Assembly: GCA_945862545.1 (NCBI GenBank)
Contig: CAMAYS010000011.1
Coordinates: 1 to 26,799, forward strand
DNA from: Casp-actino8 sp945862545
GTDB taxonomy: Bacteria; Actinomycetota; Acidimicrobiia; Acidimicrobiales; Ilumatobacteraceae
Reading direction: 5' to 3'
Length of the DNA: 26,799 nt
Made by a program: the position numbers and the translations under genes. The notes under the pieces were generated by a model. The model was not told the origin of the DNA. It did no database searches and worked only from the letters and a program-made list of their open reading frames with translations. Below are positions 14,998 through 23,257 of the stretch, in pieces (position 1 is the first letter of the stretch; the number at the start of each line of letters is the position of its first letter).

Positions 14998-17900
14998 GTG
15001 CGCAACTTAATGACGAGTATTCGACGAACTTGCCTTGCCACCTTGGGTGGATCGTTGATTGCCACCTCCGCGCTCCTCTTAAGTCCAGTGAGCGTAGCGC
15101 GAGCAACCCCCGCCGATCCTGTTGTTGGCGTGGCGATCGTGATTGAAGGTCAGGGTTACGGTCACGGACGGGGGATGAGTCAATACGGTGCTTACGGTTG
15201 GGCCACTGGCAGTTATGGCGACAACACCCTAACCGCGGAGCAAAAGGCAAAAGACTGGACGTGGATTCTCGATCATTATTACGGCGGTACTCAAAATGCT
15301 GTGACCGCTGCCGATAAACGAATGACGGTCTCTCTATCGGCCTATGACGGTTTACAAACAGCAGTCATCTCGTCGGATGGTACGGCCAGTGTTGTACTCA
15401 CTGGTGGGCCTGTTGTTCCAGGAACTTACGCATCGCTCGTAGCGCGCGAGATTTCAGCGAATGGGGTACGGTCAACGTACACCTATCGCGTATACGGCTC
15501 ATCCAAGATCACATGTCCGTCTGCTTCTGACCCCTTGTCGGCGGAGTCTGGCTGGACTGTCGTGGGAGAGGGGACCGCGAAATATGGAAAACCGATTGTG
15601 ACTTTCTCTGTACCCAACGGTGATGTCCCGACAACCGCACCGGCATCGCTGCTTGGCGTGTGCGGATCAACCGGCAACGTCATTCACTATCGCGGCACGA
15701 TCTTTGCTGCCAACGGTTCGGTTGGTGAAAATCGTACGGTCAACGATGTTCCTCTTGAGCAGTATTTGCGTGGCGTCGTACCACGCGAGTCACCGGCCTC
15801 CTGGGGTGATACTGCGGGTGGTCTCGGAATCAATGCGCTGCGGGCCCAATCGGTAGCGGCTCGGTCTTACTCGCTGGCGCAAGGCCGCTACACATATGCC
15901 AAGACCTGTGATACGCAAAGTTGTCAGGTTTATGGTGGGGCCGCTGCACGGAATACCGCCAAAGGCACTTTGTCTATTCGTGAGGATTCGCGTACAGACC
16001 GCGCCATTGCTGATACGGCTTTAACCATCCGGGTGCGCCCAGATAAACCGACGGTTCCAGTGGTGACAGAGTTTTCTTCGTCCAATGGTGCACGCAACGC
16101 TGGGGTGTATTTTCCCGCAGTTGATGATCCAGGCGATTCAGCCGATGGCAACCCGCATGCAAAGTGGACGCGTGTTGTCAGTCTGTCAAATTTGGCGACT
16201 CGATTAGGTCTGAGCACGATCACCAAAGTTGAGACGATTCTTGGAACACAAGCGAATGTCACTCCAGCATGGGATGTGAGCATCAAGTTTCACAACGGCA
16301 CGCAAAGTGTGACAAAAACGGGAGCCTGGTTGGCCGATGCTTACACGCTGAATTCAAAGTCGGTCAATGTACGTCTAGTCACCAGCGATTTTGTGAGTGC
16401 GCATGATTTTGTATTTATCGGCGACTCTGTTGGAGAAAGTGTCGCTGGTCAGAACCTTGCTGGATCAGGTGAACTCCCTGAACTGTTGACGGATATGTTC
16501 AACTCCACCTCATATTTCGCGCTCACAAATCGTTGCACTGTTGGCGTTTGCCCGAGGGGTGTGGCTGATGGCCTCAGTGTCGCCAATACACTCACAGGCA
16601 GCCCAGATTTTGCTCTAGTTGAACTCGGTTATAACGACAACCAGTCCACCTTGGGTGCAGAAATTGATCAAGTGATGACATCGCTTGTGGCCAAAGGTAT
16701 TCGCTCCGTTGGCTGGGTGACGATGTCCGAGCGCCGCACAACAAATGGGATATCCAATTACGCAGCGGGTAACGCTGCATTGCGTGCAGCGAAAAAGCGT
16801 TGGCCACAACTACGCATCTTTGATTGGGATGCGGCAAGTATCGGCGGTCCACGCAATCGTTGGTTTGTGAAAGATGACAATGTGCATCTGACCACGAGTG
16901 GTCAAGCCGAATTCGCTATCTGGTTGCGAGATCGGGCAATTGAGTTAGGTGGCGGAACACCGTTGGCGCCGCAGTGGGTTACCAAAGTTGGTCCAGGTGT
17001 CAATCTGCAGATCCCCGTTCTTGGTGAGAAGGGGATTCCGTCGACGGGAGTTTCGGCGGTGAGTCTGAATATCACTGCATCAGGCGCGGATACCGCAGGA
17101 TTCATCACCGTTTGGCCATGCAATAGCACGCAGCCGAGTACGCCGAACCTGTATTTCAGTAGCGCTCAATCAGTGACGGGCGAAGTACTCGCAGCGATTG
17201 ACGCCAGCGGGAAAGTTTGTATAGCGTCGTCGACTCCAGCACATATTTATGTTGATGTGAACGGTTATTTCACTGCCGGTTTTCGGGCGACGAGTCTTCA
17301 ACGAGTTGTTGACACTCGCGCTGATAGTGCGCAGGGATTGAGATCAGTAAACAAGGTGAAACTTGCGGCCAAGCAAGTTTTGCGTGTCAAAATGACTGAC
17401 CTCAGTGTTGCGGGAGTCCCGGCAACTGGCGTGGGTGCGGTAGTGCTGAATATCACGGCAATGAATTCGGTCAGCAGTGGATATATCACTGCCTATAACT
17501 GCGAAAAACGTCCTCGACTGTGGAACCTGTCCTTTTCGAAAAATACGCCTGTGGCTGCAATGGCGATTGTGCCAGTGAAGTCTTTGACTGGAGAAGTGTG
17601 CATCTATTCATCGGCAGCAACTGACGTCATGGTCGATATCGGCGGAAGGTTTGCCGCAGCAGATTTTGGAATCATCACGCCACAACGTATTGCTGATACG
17701 CGGGAAGGCAGTCCGCAGGGTTTGCGTTCGGTAGACAAGGTGATGATCTCTGGAACAAAACAATTAAGCCTGAAATTGACGGATCTACCTGAAGTCCCTA
17801 TGACGAGTGATGGCATCCAAGCGGTTGTTCTGCGAGTGAGTGCCAAGGCTTTAACGAAGGACGGTTATGTCACCGTATATCCATGTGGGGATCGCCCGAG

Positions 17901-18120
17901 GAAAGTCAGCGTTCGATTGATAGCAGATCAAACGTTAGGCAATACGGTCATTCTTCCCCTTCATCCCACCACTCAAAGGATTTGTGTTTATTCTTCAGCA
18001 ATGAGCGATGTCATCGTTGATATTGCTGGCTGGATCGCTAATGGCAAGGGCTACACAACTTTGTCACCTGTCATGATTAGCGATACCAGCAAAGGAATTG
18101 GGGCAGTTCCTGGGCGTTAA
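14998..18120 (+). CDS. secreted SpoIID-domain / SGNH hydrolase / repeat protein
   Basis: This is a 1040-residue exported protein. Residues 1-36 are a signal peptide (SIRR, hydrophobic stretch, ending VARA). The start may be GTG 14998 or ATG 15010, the latter four residues later. Residues about 44-460 are a SpoIID/LytB-type domain: GYGHGRGMSQYGAYGWA, then VPLEQYLRGVVPRES with the candidate catalytic Glu264, and LRAQSVAARSYSL. In this family the domain removes peptides-free glycan or stimulates peptidoglycan cleavage. Residues about 468-650 form an SGNH hydrolase with GDS (475-477), GYND (544-547) and DNVH (627-630). Residues 660-1014 hold three beta-rich repeats, each with one cysteine pair. 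The substrate of the hydrolase is unknown; polysaccharide deacetylation is possible. Confidence 0.88.
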   Translation: MRNLMTSIRRTCLATLGGSLIATSALLLSPVSVARATPADPVVGVAIVIEGQGYGHGRGMSQYGAYGWATGSYGDNTLTAEQKAKDWTWILDHYYGGTQNAVTAADKRMTVSLSAYDGLQTAVISSDGTASVVLTGGPVVPGTYASLVAREISANGVRSTYTYRVYGSSKITCPSASDPLSAESGWTVVGEGTAKYGKPIVTFSVPNGDVPTTAPASLLGVCGSTGNVIHYRGTIFAANGSVGENRTVNDVPLEQYLRGVVPRESPASWGDTAGGLGINALRAQSVAARSYSLAQGRYTYAKTCDTQSCQVYGGAAARNTAKGTLSIREDSRTDRAIADTALTIRVRPDKPTVPVVTEFSSSNGARNAGVYFPAVDDPGDSADGNPHAKWTRVVSLSNLATRLGLSTITKVETILGTQANVTPAWDVSIKFHNGTQSVTKTGAWLADAYTLNSKSVNVRLVTSDFVSAHDFVFIGDSVGESVAGQNLAGSGELPELLTDMFNSTSYFALTNRCTVGVCPRGVADGLSVANTLTGSPDFALVELGYNDNQSTLGAEIDQVMTSLVAKGIRSVGWVTMSERRTTNGISNYAAGNAALRAAKKRWPQLRIFDWDAASIGGPRNRWFVKDDNVHLTTSGQAEFAIWLRDRAIELGGGTPLAPQWVTKVGPGVNLQIPVLGEKGIPSTGVSAVSLNITASGADTAGFITVWPCNSTQPSTPNLYFSSAQSVTGEVLAAIDASGKVCIASSTPAHIYVDVNGYFTAGFRATSLQRVVDTRADSAQGLRSVNKVKLAAKQVLRVKMTDLSVAGVPATGVGAVVLNITAMNSVSSGYITAYNCEKRPRLWNLSFSKNTPVAAMAIVPVKSLTGEVCIYSSAATDVMVDIGGRFAAADFGIITPQRIADTREGSPQGLRSVDKVMISGTKQLSLKLTDLPEVPMTSDGIQAVVLRVSAKALTKDGYVTVYPCGDRPRKVSVRLIADQTLGNTVILPLHPTTQRICVYSSAMSDVIVDIAGWIANGKGYTTLSPVMISDTSKGIGAVPGR
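16975..18120 (+). repeat. three protein-level repeats in the SpoIID-domain gene, plus a cut fourth
   Basis: Units at about 16975-17271 (N-terminally shorter), 17296-17652 and 17677-18039 encode the pattern R(V/I)xDTRxxSxQGLRSVxKV, then a VxAVxLxxxA strand, GYxTxYxC, VCIYSS, and xVDIxG. Cysteines 708/741, 835/868 and 963/996 are each 33 residues apart, which suggests a disulfide in every unit. A fourth unit begins with SPVMISDTSKG and stops after about 20 residues. DNA identity between units is low, so they are old. Confidence 0.75.
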
Positions 18121-18146
18121 ATTCTCCGTGACAGCACTCGGTTGCC

Positions 18147-18152
18147 TAGCCT
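18147..18152 (+). promoter_or_regulatory. -10 element of the SDR gene, leaderless type
   Basis: TAGCCT lies 6 bases before the ATG at 18159 with no Shine-Dalgarno. It is only 26 bases after the stop of the preceding gene, so this gene has its own promoter. A GTGACA at 18128-18133 is a poor -35 because the spacer is only 13 bases. Confidence 0.5.
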
Positions 18153-18158
18153 ACGAAG

Positions 18159-18935
18159 ATGGATATCAACGGAGTTAGCGCAATTGTCACTGGTGGAGCA
18201 TCGGGCATCGGAGCAGCCACCGCTCGTCTGCTTGCCGCAAAAGGAGCCAAGGTCGTCATCGCCGACCTTCAGGCTGATAAAGGTGAGGCCTTAGCCAAGG
18301 AGATCGGCGGCGCATTCTGCAAAGTTGATGTCACTCAGACCGAGGACATCATGAATGCGATTGAAATGGCCAAGGACATGGGGCCACTACGAGTTCTCGT
18401 GAACTCTGCTGGTATCGGTTGGGCGCAACGCACAGTGGGCAAAGGTGGATCGTACGATACGGCCGCCAATCTCGACGCTTACAAGAAAGTGATTGCGATC
18501 AACTTGGTCGGAACCTTTGATTGCATTCGTTTGGCAGCAACGGCGATGAGCGTGACAGAACCTTTGGCCGATGGTGAAAGAGGAGCGATTGTGAACATCG
18601 CTTCAGTCGCCGCATTTGATGGTCAGATCGGCCAAGCCGCATACTCTTCGTCCAAAGGTGGCGTCGTAGGCATGACCTTGCCGATCGCTCGTGACCTTGC
18701 GGCCGTTGGTGTCCGTGTCAACACAGTTGCACCTGGACTCATTAACACTCCGATCTATGGTGAAGGTGAAGGCAGCGAGCAGTTCAAGGAAAAACTGCAG
18801 ACGGGCGTATTATTCCCGAACCGTTTGGGTTACAGCACTGAATTGGCATCCATGGTTGTTGAGTGCGTCACGAATAGTTACATGAATGCCGAAACCATCC
18901 GTGTTGATGGTGGCATTCGTATGCCCCCCAAGTGA
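18159..18935 (+). CDS. SDR oxidoreductase, probable type II 3-hydroxyacyl-CoA dehydrogenase
   Basis: This 258-residue classical SDR probably oxidises 3-hydroxyacyl-CoA with NAD in fatty-acid or branched-chain breakdown. It has TGGASGIG at residues 11-18, Asp36 favouring NAD (VVIADLQ), NSAG at 82-85, and the catalytic Ser149, Tyr162 and Lys166 within IASVAAFDGQIGQAAYSSSKGGVVGMTLPIARDLA. That segment and the C-terminal IRVDGGIRMPP closely follow the HSD17B10 (type II HADH) subfamily rather than FabG. No other beta-oxidation gene is next to it. A short GGGCG-A-CGCCC hairpin (18942-18952) follows but lacks a T-run. Confidence 0.88.
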   Translation: MDINGVSAIVTGGASGIGAATARLLAAKGAKVVIADLQADKGEALAKEIGGAFCKVDVTQTEDIMNAIEMAKDMGPLRVLVNSAGIGWAQRTVGKGGSYDTAANLDAYKKVIAINLVGTFDCIRLAATAMSVTEPLADGERGAIVNIASVAAFDGQIGQAAYSSSKGGVVGMTLPIARDLAAVGVRVNTVAPGLINTPIYGEGEGSEQFKEKLQTGVLFPNRLGYSTELASMVVECVTNSYMNAETIRVDGGIRMPPK

Positions 18936-19013
18936 TCTGCAGGGCGACGCCCATAAAGAAACTGTGTGACATATTTGCAGTCAGCGTTCAGGAATAGTTG
19001 ATTGTGCCTTAGT

Positions 19014-19019
19014 TAGCGT
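19014..19019 (+). promoter_or_regulatory. -10 element of the pentapeptide lipoprotein gene
   Basis: TAGCGT lies 7 bases before the ATG at 19027. AGGCGG between them is too close to the start to be a standard Shine-Dalgarno. The 91-base gap before this gene holds no other clear element. Confidence 0.5.
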
Positions 19020-19026
19020 TAGGCGG

Positions 19027-19443
19027 ATGAAATTACGAACAATTGTTTTCTCCACGACGGTCCTCATTCTCGGTGCAGGTTGCAGTAGCGATAGCGCGGC
19101 AACACCATCAACGGACGGAGTAACGACCGAGGTGCCATCGAGTGATGCGCCAGCCACAGATGGAGCACGAGTCGTCTTTGGTTTCACCATTGAAGCTGGT
19201 GCTGACCTCACGGGAGCATCTTTGGCGTATGCCGATTTGTCAGGTGCCGACCTGTCAGGTGCGAACCTGACTGACGCCAACTTGTATGGCGCAAATCTCA
19301 AGGGTGCCAATCTGTCTGGTGCAGTTTTAACTGGCACCACGCTGACCTATTCGAACATGACGGGTGCCGATGTGACTGATGCCAATTTGGTTGACGCTTT
19401 CACCTATGGAGCGATATTGACCGACGGAACTGTTCAACGCTGA
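19027..19443 (+). CDS. pentapeptide-repeat lipoprotein
   Basis: This 138-residue protein begins with a lipoprotein signal (KLRTIVFSTTVLILGAGC), in which Cys19 is the likely lipidated residue. A Ser/Thr/Asp-rich linker covers about residues 20-48. Residues about 57-130 carry pentapeptide repeats of the A(D/N)LxG kind (GADLTGASLAYADLSGADLS and on), about 13-14 units, predicted to fold as a right-handed quadrilateral beta-helix outside the membrane. Function is unknown. Gyrase-mimic roles of cytoplasmic pentapeptide proteins do not fit an exported one. It converges on argJ with 25 bases between stops. Confidence 0.88.
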   Translation: MKLRTIVFSTTVLILGAGCSSDSAATPSTDGVTTEVPSSDAPATDGARVVFGFTIEAGADLTGASLAYADLSGADLSGANLTDANLYGANLKGANLSGAVLTGTTLTYSNMTGADVTDANLVDAFTYGAILTDGTVQR

Positions 19444-19468
19444 ATAGTTTAAAAATTCGGCAAGCGCG

Positions 19469-20626
19469 TCATGTGGTGTAGTCGGCATTGATGCGGACAT
19501 AACCGTCCGTCAGGTCGCATCCCCACACGGTGCATGCCGTTGATCCAGTTTTTAATGACACATGAATACGTACTTCCTCGCCGCGCATGTAGTTACTCAG
19601 TTGATCAAGTCCTGATTCATTTACGGCACTGGGGTACACCTCTTGATCGCCAAAGCGAATGATGACCTTGCTTTGATCAATGTCGGTGTATTGACTGCAT
19701 TTGCCAATAGCCATTGCCACACGACCCCAATTTGGATCAGCGCCGTGCACCGCTGTTTTGACAAGGGGTGAATTCACGATCGACTTGGCAACCGTTTTCG
19801 CTTGCTCGGCGTCACGGGCTTGATCAACGCACACCTCAATCAACGTCTCGGCCCCTTCGCCATCGCGAGCCACTTGTTTCGTCAACGCACGAGTGACCTC
19901 TTCAAGAGCGACTTCTAGTTCACCAAGATCAACTTTTCCAGCGACCCCACTGGCCAACACGATTGCAGTGTCAGAGGTAGATGTGTCGGTGTCAATCGAG
20001 ACGCAGTTAAAAGTGCGGTCAATGACGCGTCGCCACATGGAGTCAAGCGTGTCACCGTCAACCATCGCATCGGTGAAGGCCATCGTGATCAAGGTCGCCA
20101 TATTTGGCTCAATCATTCCGACGCCTTTGGCTACACCCACAACTCGCGCCGGACCCGCACCAATCGTCGCTTCAGCAATCTTGTGCACGGTGTCGGTCGT
20201 CATGATGCCGCGTGCAACAGCGACAGCATCATCACTTGGCAAGGGGAATGGCAAGCCGGCGAGTCCTGCGCGGACACGCTCAATGGGATACTGGCGACCG
20301 ATCACGCCAGTCGAAGCAATTAACACATCATGAGGATCGCATCCGATTTTTGCGGCAACGCTTTGCACCACTTCTAGGGCGTTTGCCATCCCTTGATCAC
20401 CTGTTGCAACATTTGCATTTTTGGAGATCACGACAACGGCTCTGGCGAGATGGTTGGCAACATGTTTACGCGAGACGACAACGCTTGGTCCAGCGAATCG
20501 ACTCTGAGTGAATACTGCACTTGCAGCCACAACTGAATCAGCGCACACCAAAGTGAAATCGTCAGTGGCGTCTTTAATGCCGATATTGGTCACGAAACTT
20601 GTGAAGCCTTGGGGGAGAGCAGTCAT
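19469..20626 (-). CDS. argJ: ArgJ ornithine/glutamate N-acetyltransferase
   Basis: ArgJ moves the acetyl group from N-acetylornithine to glutamate in the cyclic arginine pathway; many members also make acetylglutamate from acetyl-CoA. The 385-residue precursor has the oxyanion segment STGVIG with Thr106-Gly107 and the autocleavage motif GMIEPNMATLI. Self-cleavage is expected before Thr178, which becomes the catalytic N-terminal residue of the beta chain. The C-terminus YVRINADYTT is canonical. AGGA lies about 7 bases before the start on the minus strand. It is the last gene of lysS-dapD-argJ, 8 bases after dapD. No other arg gene is present. Bifunctionality cannot be judged from sequence alone. 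Confidence 0.95.
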   Translation of the reverse strand: MTALPQGFTSFVTNIGIKDATDDFTLVCADSVVAASAVFTQSRFAGPSVVVSRKHVANHLARAVVVISKNANVATGDQGMANALEVVQSVAAKIGCDPHDVLIASTGVIGRQYPIERVRAGLAGLPFPLPSDDAVAVARGIMTTDTVHKIAEATIGAGPARVVGVAKGVGMIEPNMATLITMAFTDAMVDGDTLDSMWRRVIDRTFNCVSIDTDTSTSDTAIVLASGVAGKVDLGELEVALEEVTRALTKQVARDGEGAETLIEVCVDQARDAEQAKTVAKSIVNSPLVKTAVHGADPNWGRVAMAIGKCSQYTDIDQSKVIIRFGDQEVYPSAVNESGLDQLSNYMRGEEVRIHVSLKTGSTACTVWGCDLTDGYVRINADYTT

Positions 20627-20634
20627 CGCAAATC

Positions 20635-21561
20635 CTAATTCTTATGTAGAGCTGCGTTGAGTCCATCCCAATTGCCTGAACGCTGAGTCGCCTCCACGGC
20701 ACCCGAGACAGAGTTGCGACGGAATAACAAACCACTGGCACCCGACAACGTGCGCCCCTTGACGATTTCGCCATCGGGCAAGGTCACCAAGGTTCCACCC
20801 GTGACGTATAGGCCCGCCTCAACGATGCAGTCATCGCCGAGACTGATTCCGATACCAGCATTGGCTCCCAGTAAACAACGCTCACCGATACTGACAACTT
20901 CTTTGCCGCCACCTGACAGTGTCCCCATAATGGATGCACCACCACCGATGTCACTGCCGATACCAACTACAACGCCAGCAGAAATACGACCTTCAACCAT
21001 CGATGCGCCAAGTGTTCCAGCGTTGAAGTTGCAGAATCCTTCGTGCATCACGGTTGTCCCAGAAGCGAGGTGGGCGCCTAGACGCACGCGGTCTGCATCG
21101 GCGATGCGCACACCAGAAGGAACAACGTAATCCGTCATTCGTGGAAATTTGTCAACTCCATGAACGGTCAAAATTCGCCCACTGCAACGTTCATCCCAAC
21201 GAACTTTTTCAATGCTTTCTGGGAGAATTGGTCCGAGGTTTGTCCAAGCCACATTGGTCAACAAGCCGAATGCTCCATCTAAATTGAGCGTGCGCGGTAG
21301 CGCCAAGCGATGTGACAGTAGGTGTAAGCGCAAATACACATCTGTCGCACTCAGTGGAGCGGCATCCGTATCAATGACGATTGACGCTTGCGTCACTCGC
21401 ACACCACGCAGTGCGTGATGTTGATCGTCAACAGTTTCTTGAATCGCAGTTGCTGTTTCACCCCAACCAAGTTCATAGAACCAGGCATCAAGAATTGTGC
21501 CATCGTTACTTGAACCGTTGTCGACTTGGGTGACTAGTGCGTGACCCCATGCTGCGGGCAT
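20635..21561 (-). CDS. dapD: tetrahydrodipicolinate N-succinyltransferase
   Basis: DapD adds a succinyl group to tetrahydrodipicolinate in the succinylase branch of lysine and diaminopimelate synthesis. The 308-residue protein is of the actinobacterial type. It has a mixed N-terminal domain, then a left-handed beta-helix of hexapeptide repeats at about residues 150-270: GTTVMHEGFCNFNAGTLG, SMVEGRISAGVVVGIGSDIG, GGASIMGTLSGGG, and ERCLLGANAGIGISLGDDC. A strong AAGGAG with a 6-base spacer precedes the ATG at 21561. It lies 23 bases after lysS, so a lysine-related operon is likely. Confidence 0.95.
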   Translation of the reverse strand: MPAAWGHALVTQVDNGSSNDGTILDAWFYELGWGETATAIQETVDDQHHALRGVRVTQASIVIDTDAAPLSATDVYLRLHLLSHRLALPRTLNLDGAFGLLTNVAWTNLGPILPESIEKVRWDERCSGRILTVHGVDKFPRMTDYVVPSGVRIADADRVRLGAHLASGTTVMHEGFCNFNAGTLGASMVEGRISAGVVVGIGSDIGGGASIMGTLSGGGKEVVSIGERCLLGANAGIGISLGDDCIVEAGLYVTGGTLVTLPDGEIVKGRTLSGASGLLFRRNSVSGAVEATQRSGNWDGLNAALHKN

Positions 21562-21584
21562 AGCAAACTCCTTCAGTGGTGAAA

Positions 21585-23144
21585 CTAGAACGCTTCTGGA
21601 CGAAGCGTAGGGAACAAAATCACTTCTTTGATTGACGACACGCCCGCAAGCAACATTGCTACTCGATCCATGCCGACGCCGAGACCGCCCGTTGGTGGCA
21701 ATCCAAATTCAAGAGCCCGTAAATAGTCTTCGTCAACGGTTCCGCGCTCCACATCGCCGGCGTCTTTGGCTGCTTGCTCATCTTCAAAGCGCAGTCGTTG
21801 CTCAACCGGATCGTTCAGTTCGCTGTAGCCATTGGCTAGTTCACGGGCACCAACGAATAATTCGAATCGTTCCGTGATGAACGGGTCATTGCGGTCAGCA
21901 CGCGCCAATGGCGAAATCTCAACGGGGTGACCAGTGACGAAGGTGGGACGAATTAAAGAAGATTCAGCGGTGAACTCAAAAATCTCTTCAATCAATTTTC
22001 CTGAACCCCAACGCTTGTCGTAGCGCACGCCCACCTTGTCGGCCAACGTCCGCAACGACTCAACTGGTTGCGACGGATGTGTCTCGACTCCTGTTTTCTC
22101 GGCGATGAGTTCAATCATGCTCGCCCGTCGCCAAGGCTCGGCGAGGTCCACAGTGTGTACCACGCCCTCAGGATCGGCAATTCCCACGATTGTTGTACCG
22201 ATGGCATCACGCGCTGCCTGCACGATGAGTTCTTCACAAATCGCCATCACTTCGCTGTAGTCACCAAAGGCTTGATAGAGCTCCATCATCGTGAACTCGG
22301 GATTGTGACGGGTACTGATTCCCTCATTGCGGAACACACGACCGATTTCATAGACGCGTTCCATGCCACCCACAATGAGGCGCTTGAGGTGAAGTTCAAG
22401 GGCGATACGCAAGTACAACTGCATATCAAGCGAGTTGTGATGAGTGAGGAACGGCCGTGCATGCGCTCCACCAGCTTCAACATGCAATACGGGTGTTTCA
22501 ACTTCGATGAACTCCTTCGCGGCCAAAGTGCGACGGAAACTTGAGATCACTGCATGGCGTACTTGAAAGGCTCGTCGAGCATCTTCATTGACGATGAGGT
22601 CGGTGTAACGCTGACGAAAACGTGTGTCGGTATCGGTGAGACCCGTCCACTTATTGGGTAGGGGTCGTACAGCTTTAGATAACAATTCAAGGCGTGAAAC
22701 TTTGATGGACAACTCACCTTTGCGCGTTGTCATGACAATGCCGTGAACACCTACCCAGTCGCCTAGGTCGAGATTGGCAACGTCGGCGAAACCCTCGTCG
22801 CCGATAACGGCTTTCGAGACAAACAACTGAATATCAGATGAACGATCACGCACAGTTCCGAAAATGAGTTTGCCCTGCTCGCGCTTGAGCATGATGCGAC
22901 CGGCGATGGAGACATTGGCTTCGGTTTCAGAACCAGGTTCAAGGTGACCCCACTGAGCGCGAAGCTCAGCCAACGTGTGGGATCGGTCAAAACGGTAAGG
23001 ATAAGGATTGACCCCCTTGGCACGCATTTCATCCAGTTGGGTCAGACGTCGACTTTTCTCTGCTTGAAGTCCACTTCCCGTTAGTTCAGGGACATCATTG
23101 TCGGCGGTTTCGGACTCAGGCTTCGGATTTGACGCATCACTCAC
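21585..23144 (-). CDS. lysS: lysyl-tRNA synthetase, class II
   Basis: LysS charges tRNA-Lys. The 519-residue protein has the class II layout. An N-terminal OB-fold anticodon domain (about residues 75-180) contains SIAGRIMLKREQGKLIFGTVRD. The catalytic core follows, with motif 1 near FRQRYTDLI, motif 2 in VYEIGRVFRNEGISTRHNPEFTMME, and motif 3 in GLPPTGGLGVGMDRVAMLL. The first 45 residues are a polar extension. The start is GTG at 23144, fixed by a leaderless-type promoter rather than a Shine-Dalgarno. It heads the lysS-dapD-argJ cluster and is divergent from the LpdA-like gene. Confidence 0.96.
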   Translation of the reverse strand: MSDASNPKPESETADNDVPELTGSGLQAEKSRRLTQLDEMRAKGVNPYPYRFDRSHTLAELRAQWGHLEPGSETEANVSIAGRIMLKREQGKLIFGTVRDRSSDIQLFVSKAVIGDEGFADVANLDLGDWVGVHGIVMTTRKGELSIKVSRLELLSKAVRPLPNKWTGLTDTDTRFRQRYTDLIVNEDARRAFQVRHAVISSFRRTLAAKEFIEVETPVLHVEAGGAHARPFLTHHNSLDMQLYLRIALELHLKRLIVGGMERVYEIGRVFRNEGISTRHNPEFTMMELYQAFGDYSEVMAICEELIVQAARDAIGTTIVGIADPEGVVHTVDLAEPWRRASMIELIAEKTGVETHPSQPVESLRTLADKVGVRYDKRWGSGKLIEEIFEFTAESSLIRPTFVTGHPVEISPLARADRNDPFITERFELFVGARELANGYSELNDPVEQRLRFEDEQAAKDAGDVERGTVDEDYLRALEFGLPPTGGLGVGMDRVAMLLAGVSSIKEVILFPTLRPEAF

Positions 23145-23150
23145 AGGACG

Positions 23151-23156
23151 ACTTTA
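23151..23156 (-). promoter_or_regulatory. -10 element of lysS, leaderless type
   Basis: On the minus strand TAAAGT lies 6 bases before the GTG start of lysS, with no Shine-Dalgarno. Confidence 0.6.
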
Positions 23157-23229
23157 CAAGCAGGCATGGTGTGTGACGGAGTTCTTTAGCATCTAGGGAA
23201 GTTTTTAGATCGGGTTGTATTGGTCTTCA

Positions 23230-23244
23230 CTCTCAGGCTGAGAG
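23230..23244. promoter_or_regulatory. palindromic operator candidate before the LpdA-like gene
   Basis: CTCTCAG-G-CTGAGAG is a perfect 7-bp-arm palindrome ending one base before the -10 hexamer. A third half-site TCTCAG follows at 23249-23254, overlapping the -10 and the initiation region. This placement fits repressor control. Confidence 0.55.
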
Positions 23245-23245
23245 A

Positions 23246-23251
23246 TAGTCT
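23246..23251 (+). promoter_or_regulatory. -10 element of the LpdA-like gene, leaderless type
   Basis: TAGTCT lies 6 bases before the ATG at 23258 with no Shine-Dalgarno. It is flanked by TCTCAG half-sites. Confidence 0.6.
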
Positions 23252-23257
23252 CAGATT

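Noticed and set aside
18942..18952. GGGCG-A-CGCCC hairpin after the SDR gene as a terminator.
   Set aside because: The loop is too small and no T-run follows.
19200..19440. DNA-level tandem repeats in the lipoprotein gene as a CRISPR or satellite array.
   Set aside because: The periodicity of 15 bases is explained by the pentapeptide repeats of the protein.
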